The translations under genes were made by a program, and so were the position numbers. This document shows positions 1-17,515 of a DNA stretch of 64,000 nt, one piece after another. The notes below the pieces were generated by a model. That model was not told where the DNA came from. It did no database searches and saw only the letters and a program-made list of their open reading frames with translations. How positions within the stretch are numbered: the first letter of the stretch is position 1; each line of letters begins with the position of its first letter. Source of the stretch: Latrodectus hesperus (Eukaryota > Arthropoda > Arachnida > Araneae > Theridiidae); contig CM075853.1 in NCBI GenBank assembly GCA_037975125.1, forward strand, positions 90,527,663-90,591,662, given 5' to 3'.

Positions 1-555
1 GAGCAGAAACTTGTTACCATGCAAATGACTCCATTTCTCGACTCAGGGTTCGTGACGTGGCTGTACGATCCCTTGTGACCATGCGGATAAGATGGCTGTC
101 TTCTCTGCTGTTAGTAATGGGGGATCGCTGAGATCCTGCATGACGTTCCGTATGATTGTCCTGAACCCATCGATTCCATATTCTGCTAACAATCATGGGG
201 TCTCGACCGACGCGAGCGGCAATATTGCGGTACGATAAACCGCAATCCCGGTAGGCTATAATCCTTCCTCGATCAAAGTCAGACACGTGCTGATAGGCAT
301 TTCTTCTTCTTACACGAGGCATTACAACAACTTTCTTTGCCGAAAACATCGTTGAAACGGAAATTGAGTATGAGAAAACTGATTGTCAAATCTCTGGTTT
401 TATACACATTGTAGATGTCGCTACTGTCGCCTGCTTTGTATGAATGCGCTGAAAATCTAATCATTTGCATATCACAGCAAATTCTACCTGTCATAGAAAT
501 TTCACGTGTGTGGTTTGCCGCTTTTCTGATGTAGCAATTTTAATGGCCAGTAGTG
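1..555 (-). mobile_element. Tc1-like transposon, copy 1: 5' end only, cut by window edge
   Basis: The terminal inverted repeat CACTACTGGCCATTAAAATTG (complement, ending at 555) is followed inward by a 5' leader with a TATA box (TATAAAA, complement 398-404), then the transposase start at 322. The leader and coding start are about 90% alike to copy 2 at 58486. The expected TA after position 555 reads TG, so the target duplication has decayed or the end is slightly offset. Confidence 0.85.
14..322 (-). pseudogene. Tc1 transposase, N-terminal DNA-binding part, nonsense-mutated
   Basis: Begins MPRVRRRNAYQHVSDFDRGR, followed by a helix-turn-helix (GLSYRNIAARVGRDPMIVSRIWNRW is the second, recognition-type motif, read in two parts). 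This is the Tc1/paired-like N-terminal domain that binds the transposon ends. The frame stops at 14-16: where copy 2 reads FAMQQVSAR this copy reads FAW then TAA, and the alignment continues in frame beyond the stop. It is therefore a nonsense mutation, and the rest of the gene lies before the window. A shorter upstream ATG (349) is in frame, but homologues start at MPRV. Confidence 0.85.
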
Positions 556-2514
556 TGTTATACAAAATTAAAAAATAGTATGAAGAAAGCATCATCACAT
601 GCAAATTTATATGTTGAATTTCTGTACAAAAATAAAACGCTCGATATCTTTGCATTATTTTTTTTGTAGACATAAAAGTATTCCAGAAATCACAAGTTTC
701 TTCCAAACGCAAAAGAAAGTGGAATATGACAAATTAAAACTCGCTGTGATGATTGAGGCATTTGAATTTTATGATTGCTACTTTCCTTATTATGCAAAAT
801 GTCCAGTAACAACTAATTTACAGTACACCTGTTTTTGATTGCCATTTTTCGTTCACTAAATTTTATGATGAAAATTTCTATTGTGATAAGAAGAGTTAAA
901 ATCAGTTAACAATCAGAAGAAAATTGATTTTAGCGCCGTAGAAAAAGAGAAATAATGCATTTTAGTGTTTTCTGAAAAAATACGGATATTGAGACATGTA
1001 AGAAATACTATGCTCCTGATTCCCATTTTAACAGAATCACTTCTGTAAATCGGAGACATGATACAAATATTAAAGCCAGCTTTTGTGAAATTCTTTGCCT
1101 CAGATTATAAAAGAGAAAGGATATTTCAATAAAAATATTTGTCTGTGATTCGGAATTTAATATTATTATATGATTCCTTTACAGTATCACAATATTACAA
1201 GAAATATGAGAGGCCTTAAGAAATTTTTTTCTCTCTTATGCAAGTTATTTTTATTCTCTCTAATGCAAGTTTTCCTATTACTTTAAACTTTTAACTAACT
1301 GATTACTCTTAATAAACCAGTTTAAAAATATTTCAGCAACTCTTCAGAAATTGGTAAAATTACAATTAGAAACTAAGTTGAAGGGAAATTTCTGGTGTCG
1401 TAATCTTTCAACCGAAGGATATTAGATTTAAAATTGCAATCAATGAATTTTATTTCTACTTTTGAAGTATTTATATTTCTTATTGATGATACATGGAAAG
1501 GAATACTTTTTATTATTGAACTAATTTCTTATCAACGTGGACTGTTACTGGTATAAAATGTTATTAATGTCATGAAATATATATTATAATGTATTAAGGA
1601 AAAAGCTAACTTAAATATTAATTTTGGCCTATATATTCACGAAATAGTACTGGAGTTGATATTTTGAATTAATTGGTCATGCAACTTAAACTATCGATTG
1701 CATTATTATATCGAGTCTCAAACAAAAATAACACGTAGATTTTCAAGTATCAAGGTTAATTGAGTTGTAAAAATTAAGCATAATCTTTACAATTTTAACC
1801 CATTATTCTTCTATTATTATTCATTTTTACTTACCCACTGACTGCGAAAATACAGCATGATTTGTGTAGACAAAGTAGACAAAATATTAGTAATCAAAGT
1901 AATATTTTAACTTGTTAAACTGTAAAGCTTAGGTAATAGAAATAATACAAACATAATTAATAAGAAGAGATAAATTAATTAATTAATCCAATTCACAGTT
2001 AAGATATTTGGCATCAATGCTGAGAAACTGGTTTTAAAAGAAGTTTTGGTTACATAATACTCTCATAAATATACGCAGAAACATTTTTTGAATATATGTA
2101 AAGCAGGAAATGAGAGAAACACCAAAATGATAAACATCATGAAATAAAGTTGATAATAATTTACTAAATATAATGTTATTTAAATAAACCTCTATATTTA
2201 TCAATAAATATGATACTCTCTCCTGGAATTGTTTGAGTGAGGCAGGAATGATTTTATGATGTAAATGTAATTTATTCCATACACGAAATGTAGAATATCT
2301 GAAAATATCCAGATTTCCCTGCTGCTTAATATCTACTTAACTAATTCACTTAACTCAACATTTCAAAACATTTTATCCAATGAAAAATGATGCATGTATA
2401 GACGGGGGTACAGGTGAGCCTCAGAATGTATCTTAAAATTAACGGGTTTGGAATATTCGCCCATTACCAAGCGCTTCTAATTTTGAACCATGTTCAAGTG
2501 ATAAGTTTTCACTT

Positions 2515-2745
2515 GAGTTGGTGCCTTTTTCTCCACATCCACGCCAAGCCAGCAGAAGGATTTCGACATCACACTTTAACACAGACAAGTCCTCCACTTC
2601 AATGGACTCAACCTCAACCTCAACAACAATGGAACTTCAGCAGCCCATTCATGGATAGTGTGGTCACCCTCCCAATCTCTGTTCGCAGCAAAAGATGCTT
2701 CAACTGGCAAATTTTAACGGGAAGAGAATGAAGCTACTGAACTAC
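2515..2745. other. GC-richer unassigned island, exon-like
   Basis: Stands out from the surrounding AT-rich DNA by base composition. On the plus strand a pyrimidine tract ending ...CCAAGCCAG could be a splice acceptor. Beyond it one frame reads RRISTSHFNTDKSSTSMDST and stops after LQQPIHG; a second frame is open to a stop at 2729-2731 (SSPFMDSVVTLPISVRSK). The minus strand also has an open stretch (SIEVEDLSVLKCDVEILLLA). Frame choice cannot be decided by eye. It may be an exon of a neighbouring gene, a decayed processed copy or a repeat fragment. Confidence 0.3.
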
Positions 2746-3908
2746 TAGAACGCTAATCAAAAAAGATTAAGGGATAATTGAATGACATTTCAAATGTCGA
2801 CACCATCGCTTGAAATTGGCTTAAAGTTATGTAGCGATTATTTTGCTTAGAATCTTTTCATGGACGAAGAAAATTGTAGTTCTGCAAACAAACATGTCGG
2901 CTGCTCTAATATACTGAAGATTTATGAAGGAGGAGTGCATTAAATTATATACTTTCTCATGCATGTATAAAAATATATAAATTAGTTTTCTAATGTACTT
3001 AAATAGCTGAAAATGCATTTACATTTCTCAAAATATGTAATGAGATAAAAAAAGTATGTTAATTTGTCAAATCACGTAAAGACTTTCTGTACTCACATAA
3101 GCAAACTTGCCAAATTTGTATGTATTTAAATTTAATTTCATGTCGATAATAAGAGGTCAATTTAATGTATTTTTTCACTAAGTTTTCGTTAGCTTTAAAA
3201 TTATAGCTTTGATCTAAATTTGTATATAACTATCGTCTTTTAAAAAGTAACATTAATTTAGAGATAAATATCTAAAATGTGAATCATTAACATTTGTAAG
3301 TAGCTGTACTTCTTTTATTGATTACATGGGAAATTCATCAAGGAAAAACTGATGATACGACCAAGTATATTTTGAAAAACAAATCACACATTTATAAAAA
3401 GTATTGGTAAGAATTTATTAGTAAAGAAATAATCACACAGGTGAATAAATAAATAATAATTTTCAACAAGTTTAGAAACTAAGAGTCCAATTTCAATTAA
3501 AAATTGAAATGAAAAATTATTTATCATTAAGTCTACTAAATGTCTAGACATATCAAATAGTTTTTAAAAAGCTAGAAGGAGATTATTCGTTTGCATATTT
3601 TACTCATTCCTTGTATTTAATTTAATATGTTATTTTATAACATGATATTTTCTATATTTTCTGACAATTTATGATACTCCTTCTAAGTAAATCAATTAAG
3701 CGTACTAATTTAAATTATTTCAATAAAAATCATTTTTTCCCATTATATAGATGTATATTTTTTATTTTATAATATTTAAAACATAGTTTAAACAAGCCTC
3801 TGAAATGATTATAATGTTTCTTCATTCAAATAAGTTGATTATTAATGTTAATTGTAATTTTCTTAATTATTTATAATTTATGTTTATTGCAATACATTTT
3901 ATAATCAA

Positions 3909-3970
3909 TAGATTTTTAAACATCACATAAAACATTTTTAAACATCACATAAACACACATTTTTAAACAT
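3909..3970. repeat. Short tandem repeat, about 3 units
   Basis: Three imperfect units of TTTTTAAACATCACATAAA, directly before the perfect hairpin at 3969-4022. Confidence 0.7.
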
Positions 3971-4022
3971 CAAAACGAGCATTTATTTTTATTTATTAAT
4001 AAAAATAAATGCTCGTTTTGAT
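3969..4022. repeat. Perfect 25-bp hairpin, 4-nt loop
   Basis: Arm 3969-3993 is the exact reverse complement of 3998-4022; each arm holds the GC-containing core AAAACGAGC. No coding frame or known transposon end is associated with it. Confidence 0.9.
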
Positions 4023-4839
4023 ACGCTAAAACCTTAATAATTTTTTTTTATCTTTTCAATTCAGTCTTAAAGATATATTTGGACACATCAGTTTCAGTAG
4101 TATTTTATGTGAATCATCAAACATTAATTTTCAAGAAGTATTTTCGACTTTGTTATTCTGAGTAATACAATACTAAATTAAAAGATAATTATCATGAAAC
4201 CTTAGTTAGAAATATAAATAATTACTAACAATTAATAACCCTAAGCAGTTATAAGTTACTCAAAATTAATTTAATTACTTTGCCTGATTGCTTTAAATTC
4301 AGTGACTTCATATACACAAATACGGCTAAAAAAATATAATCTATAAAATGTATTACCAGTTATAAATTATATTTGGTATACTACATAAATACAAATTTAT
4401 TGCAACAGTTCTTTTATAATTTAGCTATTGCAGAATGGCAACACTTTTAAACATATTATTTGATAGAATGTTTTAGTTTTTTGTTAATGAAAATTGTGTA
4501 TTTGACTTTTCTGATTTCATTAAATAAGTATTTGTTTAAAATCCCCTGTGTTGCTACTGCAAGAAATTACTTTCATCGCAACATCAAAAAGTTTTTACAA
4601 GTTTTCTTGTAAATATGTAAACTTAAATTTATAAAGATAAAAATATTATGAACATTATTTTAAAAGTAACGTCAGAAATGGAGAAAGAAATTTATATTTT
4701 TCTTAGAAGAAACATTTAATCAACAATATAAGCACCTCACATGTGTATTTATGCTGTCAAAGTGTTTTTATTTAAATATAATTCCTGTTGTTGTTGGCTT
4801 ATCCTCTTTAAAGATCTGACATTTGTCATATCAACCAAA

Positions 4840-5063
4840 ATATATTGTTGACAGTAAGAAAGTCAATGACTAGGAAGGGATTTGAGGATATATCCTCCCA
4901 GGAAAGTCCAAAGCAATCTAGAATGTGTTTTGGTGAAGCTGGATGGAGGTAATGTGCAGCTTCTGTTGGATCGAGGTTTGAAGCACCCATGGACAAATCC
5001 AAAGGTAGAAGTCTTTCTATGCTTCATTGCCTGCAAGACTTAGCTGAGAGTAATTTTTTTTAA
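4840..5063. other. Unassigned GC-richer segment
   Basis: Higher GC than its flanks, no long open frame on either strand, no recognised motif. Probably an old repeat fragment. A few imperfect units of TAATTCCTAATTTATACTAA follow at about 5080-5135. Confidence 0.3.
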
Positions 5064-5299
5064 AAAAATAATTCCTAATTTATAGTAATTATATACTAAA
5101 TATAATGCCTAATTTATACTAAATATAATTCCTAATTATTATTTTTTAAAATGTAATTCATAATTTATTATATTGCCAAATTTTGCTAAACTGCGTCTTT
5201 CTTAAGTGTATGACTTTTCCTTCCTGGAAAAATACATGAGTTATATACCTAGGTATTCATTTTTATTTTATTGTGATCATTCTATTTCTTATTATCTAT

Positions 5300-5455
5300 C
5301 CTAGAGCTCTCTTGGGTAAACGCGTATCGGTGGCTTCCATTCCAAGTCAATTAAGAGTTTTCGTGCTAAAGGTAAAAGCGAGAATCTCTGAGCGATTTGG
5401 TTTTATCAGAAGTCATGGCGATGACCATCCGGGTTCCAGATAAGAATCGTGACTA
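5300..5455. other. Unassigned GC-richer segment
   Basis: Short island (for example CTCTTGGGTAAACGCGTATC) within AT-rich sequence, without a convincing frame or splice pair. Origin unknown. Confidence 0.25.
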
Positions 5456-6076
5456 ACGAATATTTGTAAGATCCATTAACATTTATTTACGCATTTGTCC
5501 AAACATTTCCAATAGTTTCTTATATACTTAGAAAAATAGTTATTTATAAATTTATTTTTTGATAAAAATAATTTGCTAATAAGATATTTCAATTTCATTG
5601 CTACCGATTTAATATAATATAATCAATGAATTGATGTTTGTGTTAATAGTTTTACTTGTAAAATAAACTTTTTCATGAATCAAGAAGAAATGAAATCTTA
5701 TCCTCAGTAATTGTAAACTAATAAAGTAAGTATTTTTGTAATTTCATAATTTTTAATATTTTATTGCAGCTCCATCTATGTGACAATTTATCTTTTATAT
5801 AACGAATTATATTAGTGACTTATGATTATTTGCATATGTACTTAATGTAAATAACTGAAAGAAACTATTATATTAAAAACATAAATTTATATCTAATAAA
5901 ATATGATAACATTGCAAATTAAAATAATTTTAATTAGGTTACAGACGATTCTCAGCTTTTTAAATAAATTTGTTTAATATATATAATTAAGGAAATTTTC
6001 TTTGTACAATTATCTTTTAATAATACTTTAAAGAAACAAGTACATATTTTTAGTAAGTATCACTTTTTAATCTAAA

Positions 6077-8883
<2,807 letters not shown>

Positions 8884-9135
8884 TTTGCAGCAGATAAGCA
8901 TTTTAATCGGAGAAATTTGAGCTTACTCTCATCTCTCAGTCAAATTAAGCGAGCAACAATTGTGTTTAACCACGTGTGGCGCTGCCTACGTAGTGCAGTT
9001 GAAGAGACAATTCAGCGATCTCCACACATTATCGTCTGCTTCACGCAGGAGAAACTTCGCTTTCTCAACTCCTCTCGCTCATTCAATTCCTTGATCGCTT
9101 GCACTCAGCGTTCTCGAATTTTAAATCAAATATAA
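8884..9135 (+). other. GC-richer exon-like island (possible terminal exon or 5' region)
   Basis: A textbook polypyrimidine-AG acceptor (TTTTTTTGCAG, ending 8890) precedes a single frame open to TAA at 9133-9135. That frame includes SQIKRATIVFNHVWRCLRSA, and the codon-like GC content is far above the flanks. Contains the E-box palindrome CCACGTGTGG (8971-8980). No domain recognised. It could instead be a promoter/5' UTR for the island at 9.5-9.7 kb. No upstream exon was found to pair with it. Confidence 0.35.
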
Positions 9136-9540
9136 TTCATGATATGCAACAAAACTATAAATAATCATTTTTTTAATTACACCATAACAGAAATTAAATT
9201 TAAGGGTGTAAATAATTCAAAATATCCTCTATATAATTTAATATAAATGGCATTATAAAAATAATTTTAAAAAATTGAGTTGAGACAAATATATTCTTGT
9301 TTAATTTTCTCATTTAAACATATATAACTGAAGTATAATTTTCAGTGCAATATAATTAAATGATGTCAAATAAATATTTTCAGTAATTTACATAGAATAT
9401 TAAAATAACTTTTAGAATATAGAATTTTAATGCGCGATAGTTGTAAGGGGTGTGTGATTTCTAAAGAGAATAAATATTCCTAAGTGGCAGATACTTAGCA
9501 TTCAATGAGTCAGTTTTGCGAACGGATTCATTTTTCATAG

Positions 9541-9718
9541 TTTTCCGGATACACTGTTCCACCGTGGCGAGTACAAGTTTCTTAGGTGAACGAACTGCTC
9601 CGCTAAATGAGCAGTCGAAGAAGAATCCCGATCCGGACCACATATCCTGCTCATCCGCCGCTTCATCCGCGCAGGCGACACCTGAGCACAAAGTGGCTCA
9701 TAAGTCTTCATTTGGCAG
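9541..9718 (+). other. Exon-like island with strong splice donor
   Basis: GC-rich segment ending TTTGGCAG|gtgagt, a near-consensus donor; a second cacag|gtgagt occurs 25 bp later. The most protein-like frame reads [20 protein letters not shown] then a Ser/Ala stretch, ending SSFGR at the donor. An overlapping frame starts with an ATG at 9607 ([14 protein letters not shown]). A possible acceptor (ttttcatag) ends at 9540. A minus-strand frame with an ATG also crosses it. The product is unrecognised and no downstream partner exon was identified; a (TA)n tract of about 280 bp starts 41 bp after the donor. Confidence 0.4.
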
Positions 9719-9758
9719 GTGAGTTAATATTTTATTTCACAGGTGAGTTTATTTTACT

Positions 9759-13554
<3,796 letters not shown>

Positions 13555-13620
<66 letters not shown>
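13555..13620. repeat. (TA)n microsatellite
   Basis: About 66 bp of TA repeats. Confidence 0.95.
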
Positions 13621-13623
<3 letters not shown>

Positions 13624-16600
13624 AGAGATTGTGGGTTTTAAGAGAGTGAATTTTGCTTCAACTTAATTTCAGATTATTTGAATTACTTCAACAGAGTAAA
13701 ATAACGTATGCCTAACATAAAAATATGTATAAATAACGTAAAAATATACAATGCTATTTTAGTTGCTTAGTAATATGATATCTTCTATATTAAAAGCTTG
13801 ACTATTTAATCTTGTAGAAGGCAAGCTCCTGAACATTGACACTAGAGGTCGCCTGGGGTGACTGGTTTACCCCAATCAGTTTTATTGAATGATGAGCAAT
13901 AAATTTTAAAAGTTATTTTACAATATGCAATAATTACACTATTTAACTGGAAAAGTATAATTCAATTTTAAAAAAGTTTTTTTTTAATTTTTAAGGAGAT
14001 AAAACATTTATAAATTTATGAAGGTAAAATTATTTGCTTATAAAAATTCTAAATTGATACTCTCTTCTAATAAACACAAGAAGAATGATTTTAATGATTA
14101 ATTGAAAATTATCTCATTTTGTGGAAGAAATTATTATCTTTGGATCTTTGTCACGTAAAAAATCAGCCTTCATCTGGTTTTGGACTTCTTTTGGACAGTA
14201 GAATTCTTCTGGTTCATATGAAGTTTTTCATGTGAACCAGATAAGAAGAGGTTCCCATGACTTGACTTAACTGGTTTTTGGCAGAGTTATCTAGAAAGTA
14301 TTTGCATAATTTCTATTCTCTTATGTGTCTCTGTAAGAGATAACGCTTAGTACATAAAAGGAATTTTCATTTATCATAATATCACTTTGGTAGATTCTTG
14401 ACTTGAACAATCAATGTGTAGTAAAAGCAATCATGTTATCTTTTTTGAGCTGTTGAATATGATAACAACATTTCATTTACTGTATTTACACCACCTCTTT
14501 TTCTTGTTTTATTAAACTGAATAATATGCGTTTTTATTAGTTTGTCAATGATTCAATTTTAAATGTTTTATTTGGTTTTCTTTCATTTAAAACTGTTTAA
14601 TCTTTGCTCAGAAAAAGTATTTTTCCCTAATTCAGATTCTTATTTCTTTTCCTCACTCTGCTCAGATTCGCTGTCACTATTTTGATAATTGTATATTTCC
14701 TCAACAAGTTCATCATCATTAGTTTAATCAATATCTTCTCTCTACAAAAGATTCAACTTCTAATAAAGTTCTCTAATGTTCTATCTCTGTTCCTTACACT
14801 ATTGATTTACGTTTGAATGCTATTATTTAGAAATAAAACCAAAAACAAATGTACGAAAACAGTTTGTAATAAGACAATGAGCTTTTTAGAGGAAAAAATT
14901 TAAAGCAATACTAGACGCATGTTCAGGGAATAACCCCATCATTTTTTATAATATTTGAATATCGTGAAACGGTTGTTTCAAACGGAAATAGGAAAAGCAG
15001 GTGAAAAATAACAATGTTCAACCCAAAGGGAGTGTCCGAAAGGAAAAAGCAGAAATTATTGGTAATTAGTTTTTATAGGCTTGTTGATTTTTGAAGCACG
15101 GATTGACTCTGGTTTTTAATAGATTAACATAATTATAGTTTGATAAATTTCTTGATTTTATTCTATTAGCAAAAAAGTGAATATTAATGGTTTTGAATGC
15201 AAACTCACACTTATTGCAATGTTATGACTATTGCATTCTTTATTTATAAAAAATGTGAAAAACAAATTACCTTTACAAATCAAAGAAATTAGTAACAAAT
15301 TTTTATAAAAAACACTTGAAGAGAACAATAAATGATGTTAAAGATACCTTTAATACATAATAAAAATTAAAGTTGAACTAGAACTTTCTGCAGTTTAAAA
15401 ATACTCATAACTATGATAGATATTTACATTACAACATAATTTTATAATTAATATTTGGTTAACATTTTAATAAACATTGCCAACAATATTTTCTAAATGT
15501 AGAATCCTTATTTTTTTAATTATTCCTTTTCAATTAAATGTTTTGTGAATAGGATGAAAAAATTAAACCAAAAATATATAATTAATTATTTAAATTACAT
15601 CAAAAATCTATTTATTATTTTTCATCATGTTAATATTTACTTTACCAAAACATTTTACAATATCCAACTCATAATTTTACATTTCTTTTGTATATATTGA
15701 AGATGTATAATATTTAAAATATTTAATGTAAATCCTTAACATTAAAACTAAAATAAAATATTATTATTTTTTTAAATAATAAAACAATACTCAATAAATG
15801 ATTAGATAAATCCTCAAAAAATCGTGTGTTTTGTTAATAAAACAGTCGTACAGTAGTTTATGTAGCTTATCAAGGGCAACTTATTTGAAATTCAGAGTAC
15901 ACACAGCACTTAAATATTTAGGTTACGAGAGCTTGGGCGTTCCCCAAAAACCTTATTTTGCTAATTTCCTTTCTGAGGTAAATGTCACCTTAAGTAATTA
16001 TTTACCTCCTTCTGATTATTAAGTATGAGGTTTCTGTTGTAATGCATGAAAACAGTTTTATTTCTGAAAATGTTATTTATAGGTATTGTAGTAACCAATT
16101 CTGAAGAATAATTTGAAATTCAAAGGATATCATTTAAACAAAGTATGAAAAAATCACTTTGTAAATAGTTCTATAGCATTGGTAGTAAGAAAAAGCATCA
16201 AAATCCACTGAAAGTAAGTGATGAAGATTCAACTTATAAGCTTATAATTACGTTGATAGCGTGAGTAAAAAATCTGTGGTAGTCAAGAAATCTTTGGTAC
16301 AGATTACATGTTAATAAAGTTTTGCAAAGACTTATCCATATTGAATTACGCATCATATTTATGAAAATATTCAATTGAGGGAAGAAATTTTATTATTCAT
16401 TTAATACTAAATATTTTTTCTGAATATGCAAGTGAATTTCTCCAATAAATGTTTAGAAATTAGAATATGAACAAGGTTATTTAATTCCAAGGAAAACAAT
16501 TCTTATTTGTTTAATTCAAATTACTTATTATTTTCATATTCTTCTGATTGTAACGTAACTATATTAATCATTTATAATAACATTATGACCCAAATTAACA

Positions 16601-17476
16601 AATGATACTGATTTTCGCAGTAAATTAGAAAATGCTCTAATAAGTCCAATTTGTAACACATTACAAAAATCGGTAGTACGCAATATTTTAAATGTTCAAG
16701 ATTCTCAAATATCTAATTAAGGGAAAAGATACATTCAGTATTCTTTATATGTATATATCCATGAAAAATTTTAATAGACATTTTGAAATTTTAATTTAAA
16801 GAATGTTAGGATTCATTTATTTAAAACTTTTTAAGGTATAGTTGGCTGGAATTTCAGAAAATATTGCAAAACAATGAAATATTAAAGAAAATTTTAAGTT
16901 AAAATATTTAAAATTTTGAGTTAAAATATTTAAAATTCTTAAGATTTCTCAAAATTCATGAAAATATAATCCTGACTTTCACATTTTAATGTTCGATTCA
17001 AACATTTAAATAATGTATGGTTCTTTGTCTTGTAAAAATTTTATGAAAGTTATATCATATTAAAAATATATATATTTACTATAAAATGCAATTTAATATC
17101 TCATGTAATGAACATGTTTTGGAAATTTTTACATAATATGAGCAAGTAATTAAATAATGGATTATTTAAATAAGATTAAAAAAATTGAAAACTAATTAAT
17201 TTTCTTATTTATGGCAATTTATACATAAATGAGTAAATTTGGATGAAATTAGTTCATTCTTGAAAATAAAATGATAATACTCTTTTTTTATTTTACACAC
17301 CATATTGTTTGCATGTAACTTACTTTAAAAATAATAGTAAATTTGTAATTCTCATCAAAAAGTAAAACAAAACTAAAACTAGTTTGAGAACAGGAAATAG
17401 TTGCTTCTTTGTTTGATTCGTTGAATAAGACGATTGTTTGCCAAAAAATCCATAACTTTTAAATTTTATAAATAAA

Positions 17477-17515
17477 AAAATGTCTAAAAATTTTAGATAT
17501 ATTTTTAGACATTTT
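17477..17515. repeat. Perfect 15-bp hairpin, 9-nt loop
   Basis: AAAATGTCTAAAAAT at 17477-17491 is the exact reverse complement of 17501-17515. Confidence 0.85.

Noticed and set aside
2827..3018. Minus-strand frame of 63 codons
   Set aside because: Typical AT-rich chance frame, no homology, no splice context.
15831..16022. Small plus-strand coding gene
   Set aside because: No splice-site support, homology or composition shift.
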